From assembly GCA_947068385.1 (NCBI GenBank), contig CAMTBF010000143.1, forward strand, positions 1 through 8,123: a stretch of DNA of 8,123 nt. The letters are read 5' to 3'. A program made the position numbers and the translations under genes. Shown piece after piece: positions 1 to 5,683 of this stretch (position 1 is the first letter of the stretch; every line of letters starts with the position of its first letter). Under the pieces are notes generated by a model. That model saw only the letters and a program-made list of their open reading frames with translations, was not told where the DNA came from and searched no databases. Source of the DNA: an uncultured Lachnospiraceae bacterium. Its GTDB lineage: Bacteria; Bacillota; Clostridia; Lachnospirales; Lachnospiraceae.

Positions 1-2
1 GA

Positions 3-326
3 CGCATGATGGAGGATGAGAGGGTCCTCCAATACATCCTTATGGATGATGATACGCCGGTTGGCCAAATCAGGCTGAACATGGACGCTGATGAAGCCGA
101 GGTGGGATACAGCGTCGCTTCGCAATATAGAGGGCAGGGCTTTGGACGGATCATGCTTCGGCTGGTTGCAAAGGAAGTGGCGAGCAGATACCCGCACATC
201 AAGAGGCTGGTCGCGAAGGTCAAGCCGGACAACATAGCATCGAATAGATTATTTGAGAGCGAGGGATATGATATGGAGTATCTTTGCTATAGCTTGGACA
301 CGGCTCGGGGAGGGATTGCCGACTAG
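3..326 (+). CDS. GNAT-family N-acetyltransferase, C-terminal part (5' end outside window)
   Basis: About 106 visible residues carry the core of the GNAT fold, which transfers an acyl group from acyl-CoA to an amine. The beta4 strand reads T-P-V-G-Q-I-R-L. Motif A (acetyl-CoA pyrophosphate loop) reads Q-Y-R-G-Q-G-F-G followed by a helix. Motif B reads N-I-A-S-N-R-L-F-E-S-E-G-Y, the usual motif just before the last strands. The frame is open to the window edge, and the first visible residues look like the middle of a domain, so the ATGs at 6 and 9 are probably internal; full GNAT proteins have about 150 or more residues. The segment resembles GNAT domains found alone or fused behind sugar-nucleotide hydrolases of PseG type in Clostridia. 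That is recollection of family pattern, and the substrate cannot be read from this fragment. The gene is less GC-rich than its neighbours. Confidence 0.85.
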   Translation, partial: RMMEDERVLQYILMDDDTPVGQIRLNMDADEAEVGYSVASQYRGQGFGRIMLRLVAKEVASRYPHIKRLVAKVKPDNIASNRLFESEGYDMEYLCYSLDTARGGIAD

Positions 327-340
327 GTGATGAGCAGGGA

Positions 341-384
341 ACAGAGCGGCTGCAGATGCCTGGCGGTATATGCAGCCGCTTTGT
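341..384. terminator. Convergent hairpin between the GNAT gene and aroA, possible bidirectional terminator
   Basis: Arms 341-354 and 371-384 pair over 14 positions, perfect except for one G-T pair, with a 16-nt loop. The GC-rich core is GCGGCTGCA / TGCAGCCGC. It lies 14 bp past the GNAT stop (326) and 17 bp past the aroA stop (402), the expected place for a shared terminator. Neither side has a real U-tract: the plus-strand side has only TTTGT within the stem foot, so intrinsic termination is inferred from position and stem strength. Confidence 0.5.
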
Positions 385-401
385 GATATGGTTCGTTTGG
401 G

Positions 402-1757
402 CTAAGACGGCGCAAGCCGCTTCGCCAAATCCTCCAGCACCGTAAAGTAATCCTCGAAGGTCTTGCGGCAGCACCCAGGATTGGCGATGGCGATGCCGGG
501 GCTGCGTAGCCCGGTGAGGGCGAAGCCCATGGCCATGCGGTGGTCGTCGTAGGTCTCCACGGTGGAGGGCTTTGGAGAGCCCGGGTAGACGGTGATGCTG
601 TCTGCCCGCTCTTCACAGCGGATGCCCATCCCGGACAGCTGCGCGGCGATGCCCGCGATGCGGTCGCTCTCCTGGAGGCGGATGTGCCCGATGCCTGTAA
701 TCGTGGTAGGGGCATCCGCGAAAGGTGCGATGGCGGCCAAAGTGATGGCCTGGTCGGAGCATACCGACATGTCCACGGTGATACCGTGGAAAATCCCCTC
801 CGCCGGAGGCGCCAGCACGATGCCCTCTGGGGCATCCGCCGCCCGGCATCCCATCCGCTCCAGTATCCGGAGGAATTCCACATCCCCCTGCAGGGAATCG
901 AAGTGCACATTGTCCACCCGCATGGGAATGCCCAGCAGCGGGCTCATGGCGTAGAAATAGCAGGCCGCGGAGGCATCCGGCTCTATCTGGTAGTCCAGGG
1001 CCCTGTAATGCTGTCCGGCCCTGGTGAGGAAAGTCCTCTCGTCCTGCCGCAGGGCCTCCACGCCGAACTGTGCCATCATCTTGCGCGTCATCTCGATGTA
1101 GGCCATGCCGTGGGTGCCCTGGATGCGCGTCGTAAAATCCTGCCCGCACAGACAGGAGACGATCAGCAGGGCGCTCAGGAACTGGCTGCTCTCATCGATG
1201 TTTATATTGATGTAGTCCTTCTGGAAGCCATGGCTGCGCAAAGTAAAGGGAAAGCTAAAGTTTCCCTTGGGAAAGCGAGATTCCACAGCGTTCGCTTCAT
1301 AAATGACCTCACACCCCAGCTCCTCCAGGGAATTCAGCAGCGGTGCCATAGGGCGTCTGCGCATCTGCTCCGAGGCATCCATATGGTAGACCCCATGGGA
1401 AAGCCCCAGGAAAGCCGTCAGAAAGCGCGCCGCGGTGCCGGCGCTGCCCACATATTGGCTGGCTTCTGGGAGAGGCACCGCGCCTCCCCGGCCATGAATT
1501 CTGACTAAACGCTCGTCTTCATGAACCTCCGTCTCAAATCCCAGGTCCTGCACGCATTGCAGGAAATGCCTGGAATCATCGGAAAAAAGTGCCCCCCGCA
1601 GCGTGGAAGACCCCTCCGCCAGCGTGGCCAGCAGCAGTGCCCGGTTGGTGATGCTCTTGGATCCCGGAACCTGCACAGCCAGCGGCCTGTCGAAAGAAAA
1701 GGGTTTTCTATAAATCCTATCGTACAAATAAGGAACTGCATATGCGTTTTCGTACAT
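402..1757 (-). CDS. aroA: 3-phosphoshikimate 1-carboxyvinyltransferase (EPSP synthase)
   Basis: This 451-residue protein joins phosphoenolpyruvate to shikimate-3-phosphate in the sixth step of the cytoplasmic shikimate pathway to aromatic amino acids. Family landmarks are all present: P-G-S-K-S-I-T-N-R at 31-39 (K34, S35 and R39 are ligands by homology), G-S-A-G-T-A-A-R at 104-111, M-D-A-S-E-Q-M-R-R-R-P at 126-136, E-S-S-Q-F-L-S-A at 189-196, C-S-D-Q at 333-336 (D335 matches the E. coli catalytic Asp313), Q-E-S-D-R-I at 362-367 (E363 matches Glu341), Y-D-D-H-R-M-A-M at 403-410, and K432 (matches Lys411). Length is near the usual 430-450. The start is supported by AAGGAG nine bases upstream. 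G107 occupies the Gly96 position of E. coli, so it lacks the Ala substitution of glyphosate-tolerant class II enzymes; sensitivity was not tested. It lies 75 bp behind the FakA-like gene with no hairpin between, so cotranscription is likely. Confidence 0.97.
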   Translation of the reverse strand: MYENAYAVPYLYDRIYRKPFSFDRPLAVQVPGSKSITNRALLLATLAEGSSTLRGALFSDDSRHFLQCVQDLGFETEVHEDERLVRIHGRGGAVPLPEASQYVGSAGTAARFLTAFLGLSHGVYHMDASEQMRRRPMAPLLNSLEELGCEVIYEANAVESRFPKGNFSFPFTLRSHGFQKDYININIDESSQFLSALLIVSCLCGQDFTTRIQGTHGMAYIEMTRKMMAQFGVEALRQDERTFLTRAGQHYRALDYQIEPDASAACYFYAMSPLLGIPMRVDNVHFDSLQGDVEFLRILERMGCRAADAPEGIVLAPPAEGIFHGITVDMSVCSDQAITLAAIAPFADAPTTITGIGHIRLQESDRIAGIAAQLSGMGIRCEERADSITVYPGSPKPSTVETYDDHRMAMGFALTGLRSPGIAIANPGCCRKTFEDYFTVLEDLAKRLAPS

Positions 1758-1832
1758 CCCGGTTTTCTCCTTGTTTCAGGTGAAATCTGTCCGCCTGCGA
1801 TGTCAGTGCCAGCTTAAAAAATCTTTGCACAC

Positions 1833-2084
1833 TTAGCCCTGTAGCCCTCTGGCCTGCCTGTCCATGTCCTCAATGACAATGTCATGAATCTCTCCCAGGG
1901 AGGCGCAGTACTCCAGGACTTTCCAGGGCTCGTTGGTGTGGAAGTGGATTTTGATCAGCTCCTCGTCCCCTACCGCCAGCAGGCAGTCGCCCCTGAAGTT
2001 CTCCGTAAAATAATCCGTAATCTGCTCCTCGTCCAGATCCTCCCCCTCTATCAACAGCTGCGTGTCATATCGAAATTCCAGCAT
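1833..2084 (-). CDS. Small FakA-like (DAK/DegV-associated) single-domain protein
   Basis: This 83-residue protein resembles one domain of the fatty-acid-kinase subunit FakA, often annotated 'kinase to dihydroxyacetone kinase'. The diagnostic stretch is G-D-C-L-L-A-V-G-D-E-E-L at 32-43, followed by I-K-I-H-F-H-T-N-E-P at 44-53 and K-V-L-E-Y at 55-59; FakA proteins have G-D-S-L-V-V-V-G-D then K-V-H-V-H-T-N. The ATP-binding DhaL-type domain and the C-terminal domain of full FakA (over 500 residues) are absent, so it should not be a kinase by itself. The start at 2084 is chosen because AGGAGGG sits seven bases upstream; a longer frame from 2165 would put this site inside the coding region. H47 and H49 match positions I recall as zinc ligands in FakA, but the partner Cys (Y-C-T in FakA) reads Y-D-T here (D7). 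Role unknown. Confidence 0.8.
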   Translation of the reverse strand: MLEFRYDTQLLIEGEDLDEEQITDYFTENFRGDCLLAVGDEELIKIHFHTNEPWKVLEYCASLGEIHDIVIEDMDRQARGLQG

Positions 2085-2135
2085 AGCTTTCCCTCCTGAT
2101 GGTTTTGAGATTGCGCGCCTGATGGCGGCATCCCC

Positions 2136-2165
2136 ATTATATAATAGAGCGAATCCATAAATCAA
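2136..2165 (-). promoter_or_regulatory. SigA-type promoter for the FakA-like gene and aroA
   Basis: Read on the minus strand, TTGATT (2165-2160) and TATAAT (2141-2136) are 18 bp apart. The -10 is a perfect consensus match and the -35 matches four of six. Transcription would begin near 2129, giving a leader of about 45 nt before the ATG at 2084. The -35 begins 22 bp after the stop of the AraC gene, and no terminator is visible there, so read-through from the regulator may add to this promoter. Confidence 0.7.
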
Positions 2166-2186
2166 GGCCCTTTTTCTCCGATGTGA

Positions 2187-3062
2187 CTACCGGTTCATGG
2201 GCTTCCTGGAGAAGGCCTCTCTGTAGGCGGTGGCCGTGATGCCCTCGTAGCGCTTGAAGAGACGCATGAAATACTTTTCATCCCCGATGCCCACATGGGA
2301 GCCGATTTCCGCCAGCGAAAGCTTCGGCGCGGAGGTCAGCAGGTTCTTCGCCACCTGGATGCGCTGGCGGTTCCGGTACTCCGTGATGGTGCAGCCGCTG
2401 CAGCGCTTGAACACAGAGGTCAGGTAGGAGGGGTGGTAGCCGAATTTCTCCGCGATGCCCGCCACGGAAAGCGACGTGTCGAAATTGAGCTGCAGCCATT
2501 CCATCAGGTCCGCCATGCCCAGGGGGATTTTTTCGCTCTGCTGCATCAGGTGATGCCGGAAGAAGCATTCGTTCGTCAGCTCTAACAGCAGCGTGCTCTG
2601 GGCATAGCTGCACTGCATGGCAGACAAGTCCCCTAAGCGCTTGGCCAGGTCCAGGAGCTGTACGAACAGCACATTGACCCGGCTGTTGGCGGACAGCGTC
2701 CCGGTCTCCGGAAGGATGTAGCGGGGGCGGCCCTCCTCCAGGAAAAGGGCAGAGGCCTGCTCCTCGTCGCATACCGCGCTGTCGTCGCTGTCGAAATGGA
2801 AATGGGTCCAGTGGAAGGAAAGCTCCCCCTGGGAAGGCTGTGTGCCGAAATGGCATTCCTCCGGAAACAGCAGCACGAACTGCCCGGGGCCCAGGGCATA
2901 GCTCCTCTGCCCTGCCTGGATGTGGAGGGTGCCCTTCGCCACACAGATAAGCTCATAGGACTGGATGGCGCGTTTGGCATGGAGGAACTGGTCCTCATTG
3001 GTGAGGCTGCCCGCGGACAGGAACCGGACCGGTCTGGAGGCATCGGATACCAGGTACAACAT
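2187..3062 (-). CDS. AraC-family transcriptional regulator, probable activator of the divergent GH127 gene
   Basis: This 291-residue protein has the standard AraC layout. An N-terminal cupin-like ligand domain spans about 8-100, with an R-x-x-x-S-Y-E-L-I-C strand, G-T-L-H-I-Q-A-G, G-P-G-Q-F-V-L-L-F-P and H-W-T-H-F-H-F at 84-90. A linker helix region follows, then two helix-turn-helix motifs: 197-219 (L-S-V-A-G-I-A-E-K-F-G-Y-H-P-S-Y-L) and 247-271 (L-A-E-I-G-S-H-V-G-I-G-D-E-K-Y-F). About 280-300 residues is typical. An AAAGGTGG site about eleven bases before the ATG supports the start. It is transcribed away from the GH127 gene across 178 bp, the classic arrangement of a local sugar-responsive activator; that target and an arabinose-containing inducer are inferred from position. 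An unusual detail is the H-V-G-I-G-D-E-K-Y-F second recognition region, where many members read V-G-F-x-D-x-x-Y-F. Confidence 0.93.
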   Translation of the reverse strand: MLYLVSDASRPVRFLSAGSLTNEDQFLHAKRAIQSYELICVAKGTLHIQAGQRSYALGPGQFVLLFPEECHFGTQPSQGELSFHWTHFHFDSDDSAVCDEEQASALFLEEGRPRYILPETGTLSANSRVNVLFVQLLDLAKRLGDLSAMQCSYAQSTLLLELTNECFFRHHLMQQSEKIPLGMADLMEWLQLNFDTSLSVAGIAEKFGYHPSYLTSVFKRCSGCTITEYRNRQRIQVAKNLLTSAPKLSLAEIGSHVGIGDEKYFMRLFKRYEGITATAYREAFSRKPMNR

Positions 3063-3093
3063 CTATGATTTGTCCACCTTTCATTGAAAACTG

Positions 3094-3126
3094 TATGTTG
3101 TCTTAATTTAAGAAAATGATAACATA
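3094..3126. promoter_or_regulatory. Candidate operator: inverted repeats in the araC-GH127 divergent region
   Basis: TATGTTGTC (3094-3102) and GATAACATA (3118-3126) are inverted with one mismatch in nine. Between them lies a perfect 6-bp-arm palindrome TCTTAA-T-TTAAGA (3101-3113), slightly off centre. Both sit in the AT-rich region between the divergent genes, on the regulator side. AraC proteins more often bind direct repeats, so assignment to this regulator is uncertain. Confidence 0.35.
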
Positions 3127-3163
3127 GTCCTAGGAAACAGGCAATCCCTTTTCCAAAAAATAT

Positions 3164-3192
3164 TTATTTTTGTATACATGTATGACTATGAT
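3164..3192 (+). promoter_or_regulatory. Candidate promoter of the GH127 gene with embedded palindrome
   Basis: TATGAT at 3187-3192 is a fair -10 element. The hexamer 17 bp upstream (3164-3169, TTATTT) is a poor -35, as expected for an activator-dependent promoter. The spacer contains the perfect 10-bp palindrome ATACATGTAT (3174-3183). The start codon is 48 bp beyond the -10. The call rests on weak matches and position. Confidence 0.3.
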
Positions 3193-3210
3193 AGATAGCA
3201 GGATGAGCAA

Positions 3211-3225
3211 TGCCGCCAGGCGGCA
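3211..3225. repeat. GC-rich palindrome in the GH127 leader
   Basis: TGCCGCC-A-GGCGGCA is a perfect 7-bp inverted repeat around one base. It ends 4 bp before the GGAGG ribosome binding site (3230-3234) of the GH127 gene. As RNA it could fold into a short hairpin next to the ribosome site; as DNA it could be an operator for a dimer. It contrasts with the AT-rich DNA upstream. Confidence 0.4.
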
Positions 3226-3240
3226 GAATGGAGGATAGCT

Positions 3241-5187
3241 ATGAAAAAAGCAGCAAAAGAGGTAAATGTCAGCCAGGTGAAGGTGGCGGACGGATTCTGG
3301 AGCGGGATGCAGGAGAAAGTCATAGACGTAGTCATCCCTTTCCAGGAAAAGGTTCTGAACGATGAAGTCCCCGGGGTGGCAAAGAGCCACGCCATCGAGA
3401 ACTTCCGTATCGCCGCGGGGTTGAGCCAGGGGGAGTTCTACGGGATGGTGTTCCAGGACAGCGATGTGGCGAAATGGCTGGAGGGCGTGGCCTATTCCCT
3501 GTCCGTGAAGCCCGACCCGGCGCTGGAGAAGCGGACGGACGACATCATCGACATCATAGAGAAGGCCCAGCAGCCCGACGGCTACCTGAACACCTATTTC
3601 ACCATCAAGGAGCCGGAGCGCCGCTGGCAGAACCTCCACGAGTGCCATGAGCTCTACTGCGCGGGGCATATGATGGAGGCCGCCGTGGCCTACTTCGACG
3701 TCACCGGGAAGGACAAGCTCCTGCATGTGATGGAGCGCATGGCCGACCACATCATAGACCGGTTCGGCCCCGGGGAGGACAAGGAGCACGGCATTCCCGG
3801 GCATCAGGAGGTGGAGATCGGCCTGATGAAGCTCTACCGGGCCACGGGCAAGGAAAAGTACAGGGACATGGCCAAATATTTCCTGGAGGAGAGGGGCAAG
3901 AACCCGGACTACTTCCACCAGGAGAAGCTGAAACGCGGCTGGCAGCACTGGGGGCAGTACAGCATCGAGGCCATGGACGTGAGCTACAACCAGGCCCATG
4001 AGACCATCTACGACCAGAAGGAGGCGGTGGGCCATGCGGTCCGCGCCCTGTACATGTACACCGCCATGGCGGACCTGGCGGGCACGGAGGGGGACGAGAG
4101 GCTGTATCAGGCCTGCAGGACCCTGTGGGACAATGTGGTGAACAAGAAGATGTACATCACCGGCGCCCTGGGCGGGAACCCGGAGGGGGAGGCTTTCTCC
4201 AACAACTATGAGCTGCCCAACGACATGGCCTACGCGGAGACCTGCGCCTCCATCGCCATGGTGTTCTTCGCCCACCGGATGCTGGAGATGGAGATGGACG
4301 GCGCTTACGCGGACATCATGGAGAAGGAGCTGTACAACAGCACCATCAGCGGCATGCAGCTGGACGGGAAGAAGTATTTCTACGTGAATCCCCTGGAGTG
4401 CGAGCCGGGCGTGTCCGGGAAGCTCTTCGGGTATCAGCATTCCCTGCCGGTAAGGCCCGGCTGGTACGCCTGCGCCTGCTGCCCGCCCAACCTGGTGCGG
4501 CTAGTGACCTCTTTGGGGCAGTACTGCTGGAGCGAGAACGATTCCACCGTCTACTCCCACCTGATGATCGGGCAGAGGGCGCAGCTGGAGAAGGCGGACG
4601 TGACCGTGGAGACCAGCTACCCCTGGGAGGGGAAGACCCGCTATACCGTCGCGCCCAAGACGGAGGAGGCGTTCACCTTTGCCATACACATCCCTTATTA
4701 TGTGAAGCCGGAGGACGAAAGGGTGTCCCTGACCGTAGGCGGAGAGAGGCTGGACATGCAGGGCCTGATGAAGAAGGGCTATGCCTATATTACCAGGAAG
4801 TGGCAAGACGGAGATGTAGTAGAGGTGGAATTCCCCATGGAGGTGCGCAAGGCCTACGCGAACCAGCATGTACGGGAGGACGCGGGCTGCGTGGCTTTGC
4901 TTCGTGGGCCTGTGGTCTACTGCTTCGAGGGCGTGGACAATGGGGAGCTGATTCAGAGCCTGCGGATTCCCAAGGAGCTGAAGGCGGAGGCCGTGACCTG
5001 CGAGGAGGGCGTGTTGAAAGGAAATGTGCTGCTGAAATTTGAGGGCATCCGCATGGTGGGCAGCGATGAGCTGTACAGCGAGGAGCCTCCTGTGAAGGAG
5101 AAGGCGCAGATGACGGCTATCCCTTACTACGCCTGGGCTAACCGGGGCGAGAACCAGATGCGGGTGTGGATGCAGGAAGAAGCGTGA
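3241..5187 (+). CDS. GH127-family glycoside hydrolase, probable beta-L-arabinofuranosidase
   Basis: This 648-residue protein is close in length to HypBA1 of Bifidobacterium longum (658), which removes terminal beta-L-arabinofuranose from arabino-oligosaccharides using a zinc-bound cysteine nucleophile. The expected residues are present: E317 in G-E-A-F as acid/base, then E333 and C335 in A-E-T-C and C413-C414 in C-A-C-C-P-P-N as zinc ligands, with C413 as nucleophile. The E317-to-E333 spacing of 16 equals that of Glu322 and Glu338 in HypBA1. H136 (E-C-H-E-L-Y), H188 (P-G-H-Q-E) and H265 (V-G-H-A) are near the substrate-binding histidines. An all-helical barrel fills about 1-430 and beta-sandwich domains the rest. 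There is no signal peptide, so it acts in the cytoplasm on imported oligosaccharides. GGAGG lies six bases before the ATG. The family also includes an RG-II aceric-acid hydrolase, so the sugar is not certain. No transporter or other arabinose gene is in the window. Confidence 0.93.
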   Translation: MKKAAKEVNVSQVKVADGFWSGMQEKVIDVVIPFQEKVLNDEVPGVAKSHAIENFRIAAGLSQGEFYGMVFQDSDVAKWLEGVAYSLSVKPDPALEKRTDDIIDIIEKAQQPDGYLNTYFTIKEPERRWQNLHECHELYCAGHMMEAAVAYFDVTGKDKLLHVMERMADHIIDRFGPGEDKEHGIPGHQEVEIGLMKLYRATGKEKYRDMAKYFLEERGKNPDYFHQEKLKRGWQHWGQYSIEAMDVSYNQAHETIYDQKEAVGHAVRALYMYTAMADLAGTEGDERLYQACRTLWDNVVNKKMYITGALGGNPEGEAFSNNYELPNDMAYAETCASIAMVFFAHRMLEMEMDGAYADIMEKELYNSTISGMQLDGKKYFYVNPLECEPGVSGKLFGYQHSLPVRPGWYACACCPPNLVRLVTSLGQYCWSENDSTVYSHLMIGQRAQLEKADVTVETSYPWEGKTRYTVAPKTEEAFTFAIHIPYYVKPEDERVSLTVGGERLDMQGLMKKGYAYITRKWQDGDVVEVEFPMEVRKAYANQHVREDAGCVALLRGPVVYCFEGVDNGELIQSLRIPKELKAEAVTCEEGVLKGNVLLKFEGIRMVGSDELYSEEPPVKEKAQMTAIPYYAWANRGENQMRVWMQEEA

Positions 5188-5189
5188 GA

Positions 5190-5230
5190 AGAAGTTCTAA
5201 GCCTGTAAAGAACACAGGCTTAGAACTTCT
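5190..5230. repeat. Hairpin 1 of a triple-hairpin array
   Basis: Arms 5190-5206 and 5214-5230 are a perfect 17-bp inverted repeat with a 7-nt loop (AAAGAAC). It begins 2 bp after the GH127 stop codon. No T-run follows on either strand, so it is not a standard intrinsic terminator although its position is right for one. Its left arm and loop (from 5195) are a diverged copy of 5227-5246 in the next hairpin. Confidence 0.85.
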
Positions 5231-5231
5231 A

Positions 5232-5264
5232 GGCCCGTAAGCAAACAAGTTCGCTTTACGGGCC
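5232..5264. repeat. Hairpin 2 of a triple-hairpin array
   Basis: GGCCCGTAA (5232-5240) pairs perfectly with TTACGGGCC (5256-5264). After one bulged T, two more pairs (5241-5242 with 5253-5254) extend the stem, leaving a loop of about 10 nt. It starts one base after hairpin 1. Where its left arm differs from hairpin 1 (A5200 to G5232, T5204 to C5236), the paired base on the right arm also changes (T5220 to C5264, A5216 to G5260), so pairing is kept. Confidence 0.8.
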
Positions 5265-5274
5265 AATCTTACGC

Positions 5275-5305
5275 GGAAGAATGCCCAAAGTGCGGGCATT
5301 CTTCC
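5275..5305. repeat. Hairpin 3 of a triple-hairpin array
   Basis: GGAAGAATGCCC (5275-5286) and GGGCATTCTTCC (5294-5305) form a perfect 12-bp stem with a 7-nt loop AAAGTGC, similar in size and first bases to the loop of hairpin 1. It lies 10 bp after hairpin 2 and 22 bp beyond the stop of the convergent small membrane protein gene (5328). No T-run flanks it on either strand. Confidence 0.85.
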
Positions 5306-5327
5306 CGGTTGGGCCAATGGCTCTGCG

Positions 5328-5639
5328 CTATTTTCCCAAAGGCAGCGTCCCCTGAGATATCATCAGCACAAAGGCGATGATGCCTCCCAAAGCATAGAGG
5401 CCATTTATGACCACGCAGAGCTTCATGAGCGTATGCTGGACTTTTCCTTTCACATAGACTAGGGCTGTGAATATCCCGCTGAAGATCATGAACGCCGCGT
5501 AGCCGGAAATCATGATTTCCGCAGCCGGGGACTCCAGGGCCCAGGGGAAGCTGCGCAGTGGCAGGATGGTCCAGGGCAGGAATAGCATGACGATGCAGAT
5601 GACAGTCAAGACGGTTTGCTTCAGATTGTTGTTTTTCAT
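5328..5639 (-). CDS. Small three-helix membrane protein of unknown function, last gene of the ABC operon
   Basis: This 103-residue hydrophobic protein was not recognised. Three membrane segments are visible at about 9-28, 42-63 and 71-95. The N-terminus is M-K-N-N-N-L-K-Q, with a short W/P-rich stretch (P-W-T-I-L-P-L-R-S-F-P-W at 22-33) between helices 1 and 2, and a basic loop K-G-K at 64-66. Two starts are possible. The one at 5639 is preferred because AAAGG-rich sequence lies about 12-15 bases upstream; the in-frame ATG at 5666 (nine residues longer, M-K-K-K-G-K) has no ribosome site. It follows the second permease by 44 bp in the same direction with no terminator between, so it is probably cotranscribed and may be an accessory or immunity partner of the exporter. 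Size and helix number recall the lantibiotic immunity protein NukH, but no sequence relation is claimed. Confidence 0.7.
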   Translation of the reverse strand: MKNNNLKQTVLTVICIVMLFLPWTILPLRSFPWALESPAAEIMISGYAAFMIFSGIFTALVYVKGKVQHTLMKLCVVINGLYALGGIIAFVLMISQGTLPLGK

Positions 5640-5683
5640 AATAGTCAACTTTCCTTTCTTTTTCATTCATTCTAAATTTTATA

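Noticed and set aside
540..1508. 322-codon plus-strand frame opposite aroA
   Set aside because: AroA on the other strand is certain from its motifs. The plus-strand product is Gly/Arg/His-rich without family features, a typical mirror of GC-rich coding DNA.
1758..1832. Separate promoter or terminator between the FakA-like gene and aroA
   Set aside because: A T-run is present but without a stem before it, and no -35/-10 pair with proper spacing was found, so the two genes are treated as one unit.
3084..3098. Possible catabolite-responsive element (TTGAAAACTGTATGT) before the regulator gene
   Set aside because: It lacks the central CG and one further conserved base of the cre consensus, so it is no better than chance in AT-rich DNA.
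3130..4440. Long open frame (436 codons) on the minus strand inside the GH127 gene
   Set aside because: It lies antisense to a gene with intact catalytic motifs, has a composition dominated by Leu/Val/His from mirrored GC-rich codons, shows no recognisable domain, and runs through the divergent promoter region.
5190..5305. CRISPR array or integron attC interpretation of the repeated hairpins
   Set aside because: There are no equal-length direct repeats with unique spacers, no cas or integrase genes, and no attC core sites; the units are tandem stems of different lengths.
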